A stretch of DNA of 64,000 nucleotides, from the NCBI RefSeq assembly GCF_030116705.1, contig NZ_JAOTIK010000001.1, positions 7,468,501-7,532,500 on the forward strand. The letters are read 5' to 3'. Below, in pieces: positions 43,484 to 52,258 of this stretch. Below the pieces are notes generated by a model. The model made no database searches. It saw only the letters and a program-made list of their open reading frames with translations, and had not been told where the DNA came from. The position numbers and the translations under genes were made by a program. Each line of letters opens with the position of its first letter. Within the stretch, counting starts at the first letter, position 1. The stretch is from Streptomyces sp. ML-6 (lineage in GTDB: Bacteria > Actinomycetota > Actinomycetes > Streptomycetales > Streptomycetaceae).

Positions 43484-45127
43484 ATGGCCGTCCCCGCCCA
43501 CCTCGTCCTGCGCAACGCCCGCATCCACACCGTCGACCCGGCACTTCCCGAGGCACAGGCCCTGGCGGTGGTGGACGGCCGCATCGCCTGGCTCGGACCC
43601 GACACGGACGCCGGGGAGTGGAGCGGCCCGGACACCCGGGTGATCGACGCGGGAGGGAAACTGGTCCTCCCCGGCTTCATCGACGCCCACAACCACGTCC
43701 GACTCGGCTCCGACGACGCCTGCGTCCAGCTGTCCGGCGCCCACACCCTGGACGAGGTCCACGCCCGCATCCGTGCCTGGCACACCGCCCACCCCGACGC
43801 CGAATGGATCGAGGCCGAGGCCTTCGACTACTCGGCGATCCCGGACGGCCGGATGCCGGCCGCCGCCGACCTCGACCCGGCCACCGGCGACGTGGCCGCC
43901 TTCGTCCTGAGTTACGACGTGCACACGGCCTGGGTCAACACCGCGGGCCTGCGCCGGCTCGGCATCGACCGCGACCACACCCACCTGCCCTTCGGCCAGG
44001 CCGTCACCGACCCGGCCACCGGCGAACCCACCGGCTTCATCAAGGACTTCGCGGTCAAGGGGCTCTCCCGCGACGGCCACCGCGCCCTGCGGGAACTGGG
44101 CCTGCCGTGGGCCTCGCCCGACCGGCAGTACGGACGCCTCGTCAAGTCCCTGGACGATGCCATCGGCTTCGGCATCACCACGGTCGTCGAACCCCAGAAC
44201 TCGCTCGACGACCTCGCCCTCTTCGACCGGGCGCGCGCCGAGGGCCGGCTCAGGTCCCGGATCGTCGCCGCGCTCTTCCACCCGCGCGGCACCACGGACG
44301 CCGACCTCGACGACTTCGCCGCCGCCGCCCGTCGCCACGACGACGACCGCATCCGGGTCGGACCGCTCAAGCTCTACATCGACGACGTCGTCGAGCCACG
44401 CACCGCGGCCCTCCTCGAACCCTACGCGGGCTGCCGCCACCACCGGGGCGAGACCTTCTACCCGCCCGAGGAGTTCGCGGGTCTGCTGGCGAAGCTGGAC
44501 GCCCGTGGCTTCCAGTGCTTCGTCCACGCGACCGGCGACCGCGGCATCCGCACCGTGCTCGACGCCGTCGAACACGCCCGTGCCGTCAACGGGCCCAGGG
44601 ACGCCCGCCACCAGATCGTCCACGTCGAATGCCTCGACCCCGAGGACACCCCGCGCTTCGCCGAACTGGGCGTGGTCGCGTGCATGCAGCCCCGGCACAG
44701 CGCCCCGGAGGTCGCCGGCCCCGGCAAGGACTGGGCGCAGAACGTCGGGGCCGACCGCTGGCACAAGGCATGGCCCCTGCGCAGCCTGCACGCGGCCGGG
44801 GCCGTCCTCGCCCTCTCCAGCGACTGGAACGTGGCCGAGATGGACCCGATGATCGGCATCCACACCGCCGTCACCCGGCGCCCGCTGGGCGGGGGCGAGC
44901 CCTGGATGCCGCAGGAGACGATCAGTGTGGAGGCCGCCGTCCACGGCTACACGATGGGCTCGGCGTACGCCAACTTCCTGGAGGACGACCGCGGTTCGCT
45001 CACCGTGGGCAAGGCCGCCGACTTCGTGGTCCTCTCCCGCGACATCCTGCGCGCCGATCCCGAGGACATCCCCGGCACCGTCGCCCTGACCGTCGTGGTC
45101 GCGGGCGTCGTCGAGCACGAGGCCTGA
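43484..45127 (+). CDS. YtcJ-type amidohydrolase (amidohydrolase_3)
   Basis: A 547-residue metal-dependent hydrolase. Composite TIM barrel: the N-terminal beta domain ends in LVLPGFIDAHNHVRLG (HxH metal pair), followed by the TIM-barrel metal histidines in FVHATGDRGI and QIVHVECLDPED and the acid in LSSDWNVAEMDP; the C-terminal beta domain GSLTVGKAADFVVLS closes it. This is the YtcJ branch of amidohydrolases, acting on N-acyl or cyclic amide bonds, with unassigned natural substrates. AGGAGGAG lies upstream of the ATG. 128 bp after the permease, probably one transcript. Confidence 0.9.
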   Translation: MAVPAHLVLRNARIHTVDPALPEAQALAVVDGRIAWLGPDTDAGEWSGPDTRVIDAGGKLVLPGFIDAHNHVRLGSDDACVQLSGAHTLDEVHARIRAWHTAHPDAEWIEAEAFDYSAIPDGRMPAAADLDPATGDVAAFVLSYDVHTAWVNTAGLRRLGIDRDHTHLPFGQAVTDPATGEPTGFIKDFAVKGLSRDGHRALRELGLPWASPDRQYGRLVKSLDDAIGFGITTVVEPQNSLDDLALFDRARAEGRLRSRIVAALFHPRGTTDADLDDFAAAARRHDDDRIRVGPLKLYIDDVVEPRTAALLEPYAGCRHHRGETFYPPEEFAGLLAKLDARGFQCFVHATGDRGIRTVLDAVEHARAVNGPRDARHQIVHVECLDPEDTPRFAELGVVACMQPRHSAPEVAGPGKDWAQNVGADRWHKAWPLRSLHAAGAVLALSSDWNVAEMDPMIGIHTAVTRRPLGGGEPWMPQETISVEAAVHGYTMGSAYANFLEDDRGSLTVGKAADFVVLSRDILRADPEDIPGTVALTVVVAGVVEHEA

Positions 45128-45128
45128 C

Positions 45129-45175
45129 CGGCCGGCCCCGTCTCCTCCGCCCGCGATGCGGAACGGGACCGGCCG
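45129..45175. terminator. Possible bidirectional terminator
   Basis: CGGCCGGCCCCGT (45129-45141) pairs with ACGGGACCGGCCG (45163-45175) with one mismatch, loop 21 bases, between the convergent amidohydrolase and amidase genes. Confidence 0.5.
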
Positions 45176-45209
45176 CACGGCTCGGCACGCCCCTCCGTGA
45201 CCCGGGCGC

Positions 45210-46688
45210 TCAGAGCGGCGGTTCCAGGTGTGCCCAGGGGCGCTCGGCCTCGATCTGGGCGGCGAGGGCGAGGAGCATCCCCTCGCCGCCCAGCGGGCCG
45301 ACGAACTGGACGCCGAGGGGCAGCCCCTCGGGGGTGCGGTGGGTGGGGACGCTCATCGCCGGACGGCCGGTGATGTTCGCCAGCTGCGTGTACGGGGTCG
45401 CCGAGAGGTTGGCGATCACCGCCCGCTCCCACGCCCCGGTCCCGGCCAGGGCGCCCAGCAGCCCGAGACGCATCAGGAACCGGGCCGCGGCGCGCACCGG
45501 GCGCGGGGTGTCCAGCTCCCCGATCCGGACGGGCGGCCGGGCCAGGGTCGGGGTGAGGAGCAGGTCGTGGTCGGCGTGGAAGGCGGCGAGCTGCCCGCTG
45601 TAGAGGTTCCAGCGCTCGTGGGCGGCGTAGTAGGCCGGGGCCTTCAGCCGACGGCCGGCGGCGGCCAGGAGGTGGGTGTCGAGCTCGAAGTCCTCCGGCC
45701 CGGCGCCGGTGGTGCCGCGTATCCCGTCGACGGTGTGGGCGAGTTGGGTGGTCCACATGGCCAGGAAGTCGAGGGCGAGCTGCCGCTGGTCGATCCGTGG
45801 CTCGACGGGCTCGACGTCGTGACCCATGCCGCGGAGCAGGGCGGTGGCGTCCTCGACCGCGGCGACCGCCTGCGGGTCGACCTCGGTGTCGATGGGGGAG
45901 CGGGTGGTGAAGCCGATCCTCAGCTTCCGCGGCCGGCGGGCGAGTTCGGCGTAGGGCAGCTCGGGGCGGGCGTGCAGGTACGGCCCGGCCGGGTCGGGGC
46001 GCGCGGTCAGCACGTCGAGCATCGCCGCGCTGTCGCGGACGCTGCGCGAGATGACGCCGTCGGTCGCGGCGCCGTGCAGGTGCTCGGCGACGGCGGGCCC
46101 GGCCGGTACCAGGCCGCGTCCCGGTTTCAGACCGAACAGACCGCAGCACGCGGCCGGGATGCGGATGGACCCGCCGCCGTCGTTGGCGCCGGCCACGGGC
46201 ACGATGCCCGCCGCCACGGCCGCCGCCGTCCCTCCGGAGGAGCCGCCCGGGGTGCGGGTGAGGTCCCAGGGATTGCGGGTGGGGCCGTTCGCCTCCGGCT
46301 CGGTGATGCCCTTCGCGCCGAACTCGGGGGTGTTGGTCTTGCCGAAGATCACCAGCCCGGCGTCCAGCCACCGGCCGACCACCTCGCTGTGCCGCTCGAC
46401 GGGAAGGCGGCGCAGGGCCCGGTTCCCGCTGCCGGTCGGCAGTTCGGCGTAGTCCTGCGACAAGTCCTTGATCAGGAAGGGAACCCCGGCGAACGGTCCG
46501 GTCAGGGACTCCTTCGCCCGTGCCCGGGCGAGGTCGTGCATCGGCCGGACGATCGCGTTGAGCCTGCCGTCGACCGCCTCGGCGCGGGCGACGGCCGCGT
46601 CGAGCAGTTCCGTCGGCGAGACCTCCCGCCGGGCGACCAGCTCCGCAAGGCCCACCGCGTCCTGGGCCCGGTACTCGGTGTAGTCCAT
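45210..46688 (-). CDS. Amidase signature-family amidase
   Basis: A 492-residue amidase with the Ser-cisSer-Lys triad: Lys in PFLIKDLSQD (about residue 75), the Ser region TPGGSSGGTAAAVAAGIVPV (about 150), and GGGSIRIPAACCGLFGLKP. It should hydrolyse a carboxamide to acid and ammonia. Start ATG 46688 (MDYTEYRAQ) with GGAGG six bases upstream. Divergent from a TetR gene and convergent with the amidohydrolase; with the NCS1 permease the three suggest a nitrogen-scavenging route, which is inference. Confidence 0.92.
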   Translation of the reverse strand: MDYTEYRAQDAVGLAELVARREVSPTELLDAAVARAEAVDGRLNAIVRPMHDLARARAKESLTGPFAGVPFLIKDLSQDYAELPTGSGNRALRRLPVERHSEVVGRWLDAGLVIFGKTNTPEFGAKGITEPEANGPTRNPWDLTRTPGGSSGGTAAAVAAGIVPVAGANDGGGSIRIPAACCGLFGLKPGRGLVPAGPAVAEHLHGAATDGVISRSVRDSAAMLDVLTARPDPAGPYLHARPELPYAELARRPRKLRIGFTTRSPIDTEVDPQAVAAVEDATALLRGMGHDVEPVEPRIDQRQLALDFLAMWTTQLAHTVDGIRGTTGAGPEDFELDTHLLAAAGRRLKAPAYYAAHERWNLYSGQLAAFHADHDLLLTPTLARPPVRIGELDTPRPVRAAARFLMRLGLLGALAGTGAWERAVIANLSATPYTQLANITGRPAMSVPTHRTPEGLPLGVQFVGPLGGEGMLLALAAQIEAERPWAHLEPPL

Positions 46689-46700
46689 CACAGCCTCCAT

Positions 46701-46721
46701 AAAACTATGCATCGTAGTTTT
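46701..46721. promoter_or_regulatory. Operator palindrome AAAACTA-N7-TAGTTTT
   Basis: A perfect 7-bp inverted repeat, starting 13 bp upstream of the amidase start, between it and the divergent tetR gene. It stands out as AT-rich and is the likely TetR site overlapping the amidase promoter. Confidence 0.75.
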
Positions 46722-46828
46722 ACGGGACCGAAACGTACACTGGCCGGTGTCCGCTGCCAAGCCCCGGCGGCCGACGACAGACCCGCCGCACCCGGGCGGA
46801 CGACCACCGGAGAGGGGAGAAGCAGGGG

Positions 46829-47455
46829 ATGGGCAGGCCGCCGCGCCGGCTGGTGACCCGCGAGGGCATCATGCGGACCGCGCTCGCACTGGTCGACGAG
46901 GAGGGCCCCGAGGCGCTCACGACCACGCGCGTCGCCGCGCGGCTCGGCGTCAAGGGACCGTCGCTGTACAACTACGTCTCGGGGCGCGACGAGATCGTCG
47001 ACGGGATCCACGAACTCATCGTCGGGGAGATGGAACTCGTCGCCGACGACCGGCCCTGGCCGGACGTGATGGACCGGTGGGCCCGCTCCTGCCGCGCCGC
47101 CTTCGCCGCCCATCCGCGCGTGGTGCCGCTGATCGCCTCCAGACCGGTCCACGCCCTGCCGGTGCTCGAAGGCTATGCGCGGGCGTTCGCCGTCCTGCGC
47201 GCAGCCGGCTGGCCGGAGGGGCGCCTGCTGCCGGTGGTGCGCTCCGTCGAGTACTTCGTCATCGGTTCGGCCCTCGACCTCGACACCTCGCCCCGGGCCG
47301 GGCTGCCGCCCGGGGGAGGACCCCTCCCAGGGCTGGAACCCCTGCTGGACGCTCCCCCCGACTACCGTGAACTGGCCTTCGAGACCGGCCTGGCCGCGCT
47401 GATACGGGGAATGCGGGACACCCTCGAAGACCTCCGGGCGGCCGGGCCCTCATGA
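46829..47455 (+). CDS. TetR-family transcriptional regulator
   Basis: A 208-residue regulator of the TetR class proper. Helix-turn-helix LTTTRVAARLGVKGPSLYNY then VSGRDEIVDGIHELI; the C-terminal domain with PRVVPLIASRPVHALPVLEG and VIGSALDLDTSPRAG resembles the TetR_C_1 ligand domain of tetracycline-type repressors. Divergent from the amidase gene with a palindromic operator near the amidase start. Ends before a long hairpin shared with gap. Confidence 0.87.
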   Translation: MGRPPRRLVTREGIMRTALALVDEEGPEALTTTRVAARLGVKGPSLYNYVSGRDEIVDGIHELIVGEMELVADDRPWPDVMDRWARSCRAAFAAHPRVVPLIASRPVHALPVLEGYARAFAVLRAAGWPEGRLLPVVRSVEYFVIGSALDLDTSPRAGLPPGGGPLPGLEPLLDAPPDYRELAFETGLAALIRGMRDTLEDLRAAGPS

Positions 47456-47637
47456 ACGGCGCCGGCGCTCCGCCCGCGGTTTCCCCGGGCACCGCCGGAA
47501 GAACCTCCCGCACCTCCGCGGCGCTGCGGAAGACAGTCTCCGGCTGCTCGCGCAATGCCGCGCCGCCCACCGGCGGTCGGCTCCTCCGTTCGAGCTCCTC
47601 CGCGTTCGCATGATCCCCCGGACGACCGGCAGCGGAT

Positions 47638-47693
47638 ACCGACGAGTGCCCCGTACCCGTCATGTGTGGGACGGGTACGGGGCACTCGTCGGT
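47638..47693. terminator. 24-bp perfect hairpin, bidirectional terminator
   Basis: Arms 47638-47661 (starting ACCGACGAGTGCCCCG) and 47670-47693 (ending CGGGGCACTCGTCGGT) are exactly complementary, loop eight bases, between convergent tetR and gap. One of the longest perfect stems in the window. Confidence 0.9.
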
Positions 47694-47742
47694 GCTCTTC
47701 CCGGGGGCGTCGCGCATCGGATCGCGCCCCCGGACGACGGGA

Positions 47743-49188
47743 TCAGACCGCCGGGGCCGGGTAGGTCGGGTACTCCACCCCGGAGACGTGCTGGACGACG
47801 CGGATGACCTGGCACGAGTAGCCGAACTCGTTGTCGTACCACAGGTAGAGGATCGCGTTGTCGGCGTCCACCTTGGTGGCGCCGGCGTCGACGATCGACG
47901 CGTGGCGCGAGCCGACGAAGTCCATGGACACGGCGTCGGGGGCGGTGGTGAAGTCGATCTGGCGCTTCAGCGGCGAGTTCAGCGAGACGTCGCGGAGGTA
48001 CTCCAGGACCTCCTCGCGGGTGGTCTCGCGGCCCAGGCGCAGGCTGAGGATCGCGATCGAGACGTCCGGGACCGGGACGCGGATCGAGCTGCCGGTGATC
48101 GGCGCCTTCAGCTCGGGCAGCGCCTTGGCGACGGCGGAGGCGGCACCGGTCTCGGTGATGACCATGTTGAGCGGCGCGGAGCGGCCGCGACGGTCGGCCT
48201 TGTGGTAGTTGTCCAGCAGGTTCTGGTCGTTCGTGAACGAGTGGACCGTCTCCACGTGACCGCGCAGGACGCCGAACTCGTCGTCCATGGCCTTCAGCGG
48301 CGGGACGATCGCGTTGGTGGTGCAGGAGGCGCAGGACAGGACCTGCTCGTCCGGCTTGATCGTGTGGTGGTTGACACCGTGCACGATGTTCGGGACGTCG
48401 CCCTTGCCCGGAGCCGTCAGGACGACCTTGTCGATACCGGGGCGCAGGTGCTTGGAGAGACCCTCACGGTCGCGCCACTTGCCGGTGTTGTCGATGAGGA
48501 TGGCGTTCTTGATGCCGTACGCCGTGTAGTCGACCTCCGACGGGTCGTTGGCGTAGATCACCTTGATCACGTTGCCGTTGGCGACGATCGTGCTGCTCGC
48601 CTCGTCGACGGTGATCGTGCCGTTGAACTGGCCGTGGATCGAGTCGCGGCGCAGCAGCGAGGCGCGCTTGACGAGGTCCTGGTCGCCGCCACCGCGGACG
48701 ACGATGGCGCGCAGCCGCAGGCCGTTGCCGGAACCGGCCTTCTCGATCAGCAGACGGGCCACGAGACGGCCGATGCGGCCGAAGCCGTACAGGACGACGT
48801 CGCGGCCCTCGCGGCGCTCGATCTTGTTGGCGCCGGTGGCCCCGGAGACCGCCTCGGCGGTGAACTCCGCCACCGACAGCCCGCGGTCGTCGGCGCCGTA
48901 GGTCGCGGCGAGCATGCCGATGTCGATCTGGGAGGGGCCGAGGTCGAGGGTGGTGAGGGCCTGCAGGAACGGCAGGGTGTCGGTGACCGAGAGCTCCTCA
49001 CCGGCGATCTGCCGGGCGAATCGGTGGGTCTTGAGGATGCTGACCACCGACTTGTTCACCAGGGAGCGGCTGTGCAGCAGGACTGTCACGTCCCGCTCCC
49101 GGTGAAGCTTCCCGATGATCGGGATCATCGACTCCGCGATCTCCTCGCGGTTTTTCCAGCTGGTGAACGAGTCGTCATTGACAGTCAC
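47743..49188 (-). CDS. gap: Glyceraldehyde-3-phosphate dehydrogenase, N-terminally extended
   Basis: A 481-residue GAPDH. The catalytic core begins with VVLYGFGRIGRLVARLLIEK at about residue 130, has the active-site LSCASCTTNAIVPPLKAMDD (Cys) and ends with LWYDNEFGYSCQVIRVV. About 125 helical residues precede the NAD-binding fold (MTVNDDSFTSWKNREEIAES on), absent from classical 335-residue enzymes but typical of a second GAPDH type found in actinobacteria and some proteobacteria; the extension is of unknown use. The loop after the GxGxxG motif is longer than in glycolytic enzymes, so cofactor preference (NAD or NADP) is uncertain. Confidence 0.92.
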   Translation of the reverse strand: MTVNDDSFTSWKNREEIAESMIPIIGKLHRERDVTVLLHSRSLVNKSVVSILKTHRFARQIAGEELSVTDTLPFLQALTTLDLGPSQIDIGMLAATYGADDRGLSVAEFTAEAVSGATGANKIERREGRDVVLYGFGRIGRLVARLLIEKAGSGNGLRLRAIVVRGGGDQDLVKRASLLRRDSIHGQFNGTITVDEASSTIVANGNVIKVIYANDPSEVDYTAYGIKNAILIDNTGKWRDREGLSKHLRPGIDKVVLTAPGKGDVPNIVHGVNHHTIKPDEQVLSCASCTTNAIVPPLKAMDDEFGVLRGHVETVHSFTNDQNLLDNYHKADRRGRSAPLNMVITETGAASAVAKALPELKAPITGSSIRVPVPDVSIAILSLRLGRETTREEVLEYLRDVSLNSPLKRQIDFTTAPDAVSMDFVGSRHASIVDAGATKVDADNAILYLWYDNEFGYSCQVIRVVQHVSGVEYPTYPAPAV

Positions 49189-49715
49189 AGGTTTATCTTT
49201 CGAGCTAGGCGGCGCTCATATGGTAACCACACGGCGCTTTGATCATTCAAACGGCCCTGTACCGGGTCGTGTCGGGGCCGTGGTCCGGGTGTCGTCGCCG
49301 GGCGGGGGTGCGAAGGTCGGCGGGCGCCAGGAGGGCAGAAGGGGTGCGGAGGGGGCGTGGAAGAGGCGCTGCGAAAGGGGCTCGAACGGCCCTGAATCGG
49401 CCTCCCGGATGTGATGCCACCCATAGGAGCTGGGTCACATACCAAGCCGCTTAGTAGCAGCGAACCCTCTTCAATGGCTCCAAATAGCCATCAAAACTCT
49501 CATTTCGGACATCTCTCCTGGTCCGGGTAGTACGTCACATCGTTGACCCCCGCCGCGGCCGCCGCTAACCATGGCTGTCATCGCGGAAACCGCCGGACCG
49601 GCCGGACACCCACCAGGCCGCCGCACCCCCGCACCGCAGGACCCGCCCCCGCCCCACCCCCCGGCACCCCCGTGCCCGGGACCGGGCACCCCCCACACCA
49701 GGAGCACCCACCCGC
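49189..49715. other. Intergenic, 527 bp, divergent gap / transglycosylase region
   Basis: No gene recognised. It includes the gap promoter region on one side (AT-richer near 49190-49250) and a sigma-70-like promoter at 49543-49571 on the other. In contrast to the paralogue at 10868, none of the ydaO riboswitch motifs appears upstream of the transglycosylase gene. Confidence 0.5.
49543..49571 (+). promoter_or_regulatory. Possible promoter of the second transglycosylase gene
   Basis: TTGACC (49543-49548) and TAACCA (49566-49571) are separated by exactly 17 bases, resembling a vegetative HrdB promoter, about 145 bp before the start codon. Confidence 0.45.
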
Positions 49716-50210
49716 ATGATGATCACCCGCACCCGTCTGCGCGCCCTGACCGCCACCGTCGCCACCACCGCCGCCGCGGCCGCCGCCCTCACTCTCACCT
49801 CCACCTCCGCCCAGGCCGCCGAGACCCCCCAGGCCGCCCCCGCCGCCAAGACCACCACCGCCACCGGCACCCAGGGCGACAAGGGCCACGCCAACAACCT
49901 CGACGGCTGGATCAAGGAAGCCCTGGCCGTCATGAAGGCCAAGGGCATCCCCGGCACCTACGAAGGACTGCACCGCAACATCATGCGCGAGTCCAGCGGC
50001 AACCCCAACGCACAGAACGGCTGGGACATCAACGCCCAGAAGGGCACCCCCTCCAAGGGCCTGCTCCAGGTCATCCAGCCCACCTTCGACGCCTACCACG
50101 TCCCCGGCACCGCCCACAGCCTCACCGACCCCGTCGCCAACATCACCGCCGCCGCCAACTACGCCGCCGACCGCTACGGCTCCATCGACAACGTCAACTC
50201 CGCCTACTGA
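49716..50210 (+). CDS. Secreted transglycosylase (SLT/lysozyme-like domain), second copy
   Basis: A 164-residue exported protein. Ala-rich signal peptide cleaved near AQAAETP, an Ala/Thr linker, then one lysozyme-like domain with NIMRESSGNP (catalytic Glu), GTPSKGLLQVI, AYHVPGT, DPVANITAA and YGSIDNVN, nearly the same as the paralogue at 10868-11359. It should cleave peptidoglycan. Two adjacent ATG codons compete as starts; AGGAG lies 11 bases upstream of the first. Without a riboswitch it probably answers to a different signal. Confidence 0.9.
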   Translation: MMITRTRLRALTATVATTAAAAAALTLTSTSAQAAETPQAAPAAKTTTATGTQGDKGHANNLDGWIKEALAVMKAKGIPGTYEGLHRNIMRESSGNPNAQNGWDINAQKGTPSKGLLQVIQPTFDAYHVPGTAHSLTDPVANITAAANYAADRYGSIDNVNSAY

Positions 50211-50284
50211 CACCCCGGTCACGGGTCGCTCCGACCGGGCGACGAACACCCGCGACCCCATACGGAACCACTGCGGGACGGCCC

Positions 50285-51187
50285 TCAGAGCTGCCGCAGG
50301 TGATCACGCAACGTGCGGGCCACCTGCGCCATGAGGGCGTCGGCCCCGGGCTGGACACTGGCCGGGACGAGCGACTCGGTCAGGACGGCGATGGCGAAGG
50401 CCTGGCCGTCGGAGTGCTCGACCACACCGATCTCGTGCCGGAGGTTGAGGAACGTGCCGGTCTTGGACGACCACGTGGTGGCGTCGGAGCTGAAGTCGGG
50501 CGCGAGCCGGTGCCGCAGGAGGTTGTGGGACATCAGGTCCCGCACGTGCGCGGCCACCTCGGGATGGATCCTCGACGGCCTCCACAGGGCCTGCAGCAGT
50601 TCGACGTAGGCGCGTGCGCTGCCGGTGCTGGCGCGAGTGGTGTCGAGCTGGGGCATCCGGTGCCCGCGACCGTCGGTGCCGGCGCCGATGGCGAGCGAGA
50701 GCGCCAGATGGGCCTGAGAGGCGCCGAGGCGCTCCAGCGGGGTGTCGGTGAGTTCCTCCAGGCCGTCCCGGACGGTGATGCCGAGAAGACCGAACTCGCG
50801 CAGCATGCCGGTGACCCGGGCGGGCGGAGTGAGGTCGAACAGCGCGCCGGCGGCCACACCGTCGCTCACACAGGTACTCAGGTAGAGCAGATCGTCGATC
50901 GCTATCCGGGCGGGGTGCCGGAACCGGCTCAGCCCGGTGGGGCCGGGCGTCGTGATGCGGCCGGGCGGCACGTCGAGCATCGTGGCCCCGTCGAGCTCGC
51001 CCAGCCGGATGCGTTCCACCGTCGCCAGCGCGAGCGGGACCTTGGTCAGGGACGCGGCGGGCAACGGGGTGTCCGGGTCGATCCCCACCTCCTCGCCCGT
51101 GTGGAGATCCCGCACGAGCAGACAGCCGTTCAGCCCGCCGTCGAGCAGTTGCCGACGCAGGTCGCCCAGCAGCGCCTCGGTGCTCAT
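50285..51187 (-). CDS. blaB: BlaB-like serine beta-lactamase-fold regulator
   Basis: A 300-residue class A beta-lactamase-like protein without a signal peptide. It has SLTK (the SxxK motif, residue about 46), SDG in STCVSDGVA where enzymes have SDN, and KTG in WSSKTGTFLN, but no clear ExxLN equivalent of Glu166. In S. cacaoi the cytosolic BlaB has this makeup, neither binds nor cleaves penicillins detectably, and is required with BlaA to induce blaL. The start overlaps the blaA stop (ATGA), so the two are coupled. Assignment rests on architecture and context. Confidence 0.85.
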   Translation of the reverse strand: MSTEALLGDLRRQLLDGGLNGCLLVRDLHTGEEVGIDPDTPLPAASLTKVPLALATVERIRLGELDGATMLDVPPGRITTPGPTGLSRFRHPARIAIDDLLYLSTCVSDGVAAGALFDLTPPARVTGMLREFGLLGITVRDGLEELTDTPLERLGASQAHLALSLAIGAGTDGRGHRMPQLDTTRASTGSARAYVELLQALWRPSRIHPEVAAHVRDLMSHNLLRHRLAPDFSSDATTWSSKTGTFLNLRHEIGVVEHSDGQAFAIAVLTESLVPASVQPGADALMAQVARTLRDHLRQL

Positions 51188-52086
51188 TTCGCCGACCCTC
51201 CCGTACCGCCCGCCGTCGCGTCCACGCCCAGACAGCGGCCTATGGCCCCGCCCAGCCGCGCCTCCACGTGCTGTGGATTGCCGCCCGCCGATGCCGCGAG
51301 GGCGAACCCCCGGCCGAGCGCGACCTCACCGATGGGCCGCCAGACCAGGGAGAGCTCCTCCGCCTGCGCGGGGGAGCACAGCAGCAGGTCGTGCGTGCGG
51401 AACACCTCCGCCGCGGCAGTCGTCAGATCGGCCGCCGCGACGAGCTGGGCGGGCCGCAGGCCGACCGCGTCCCGCAGCCGGGTCAGCGGGTCACGGATGT
51501 GCGGCACGTCGTCCTCCGGCTGGATCCAGATACGGCGGGCCGGGCCCGGCGACACCCGCCCCACCCGCAACGTCTCGATGTAGACGCGCCGCACGCCGGG
51601 ATCCCGGACCCCGGCCAGCCCGAGCGGCACGGACCACGTCGCCTCGTCGGCGGGCACCGCGAGCAGGGCGGCACGCACCAGCTGCGAGTGGATGAGCTCG
51701 ACGCGCTGCGCGGGCGCGGCGATGCGGAGGTCGAGCACGATGCCGTGCTCCCGGGCCTCCGCGACCAGCCGGGCCAGACCGGCCGTCGAGCAGAGGCCGG
51801 GCATCGCGAGCCGCCAGGGCTTGGACTTGGCGGCATCGGCCTCGTGCAGCAGCACGTCGGCCGTCTGCACGAGCTGCCTGGCCGCCGGCAGCATGTCCCG
51901 GCCGAAGGACGTGAGAACCGCCCGCCGCGACATGCGCTCGAACAACTGCTCCCCGAAGAGCTCCTCCAGGGCGGCGACACGACGGCTGGCCACCGGCTGG
52001 GACATCCGGGCCGCCGCGGCTCCGACGGTGAAACTGCTGTGCTCACTGACGCTGACGAATGCCCGACACGCTCCGACCAGATCCAC
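51184..52086 (-). CDS. blaA: BlaA-like LysR-family activator of the beta-lactamase gene
   Basis: A 300-residue LysR regulator. N-terminal DLVGACRAFVSVSEHSSFTV then GAAAARMSQPVASRRVAALE; C-terminal effector domain with WIQPEDDVPHIRDPLTRLRD. The MSQPVASRR recognition helix and location opposite blaL match BlaA of S. cacaoi. The start is uncertain: I chose GTG 52086 (VDLVGAC); GTG 52095 and ATG 52113 are alternatives, but the latter lies inside a likely operator. Divergent from blaL, operon with blaB. Confidence 0.85.
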   Translation of the reverse strand: MDLVGACRAFVSVSEHSSFTVGAAAARMSQPVASRRVAALEELFGEQLFERMSRRAVLTSFGRDMLPAARQLVQTADVLLHEADAAKSKPWRLAMPGLCSTAGLARLVAEAREHGIVLDLRIAAPAQRVELIHSQLVRAALLAVPADEATWSVPLGLAGVRDPGVRRVYIETLRVGRVSPGPARRIWIQPEDDVPHIRDPLTRLRDAVGLRPAQLVAAADLTTAAAEVFRTHDLLLCSPAQAEELSLVWRPIGEVALGRGFALAASAGGNPQHVEARLGGAIGRCLGVDATAGGTGGSAK

Positions 52087-52098
52087 GCCCCGCACCCT

Positions 52099-52113
52099 AT
52101 GCCAGATCCGCAT
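52099..52113. promoter_or_regulatory. LysR box (T-N11-A) between blaA and blaL
   Basis: ATGC-N7-GCAT forms a dyad whose inner bases follow the LysR T-N11-A rule (T52100, A52112). It lies just upstream of the chosen blaA start, 146 bp before the blaL start. Confidence 0.5.
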
Positions 52114-52258
52114 GGAACTGGACATGAGCGTATTGGACCGCATGACCGCCGCACGGTGAGGGTGGTACCGGCACTCATGACCACGTTCCGGGACGGGGCC
52201 GTGCCGCCCCGTCCCCCATGCGCCCTGCTCGAAGGGCGCCCTGTGGAGGTTCGGACCC

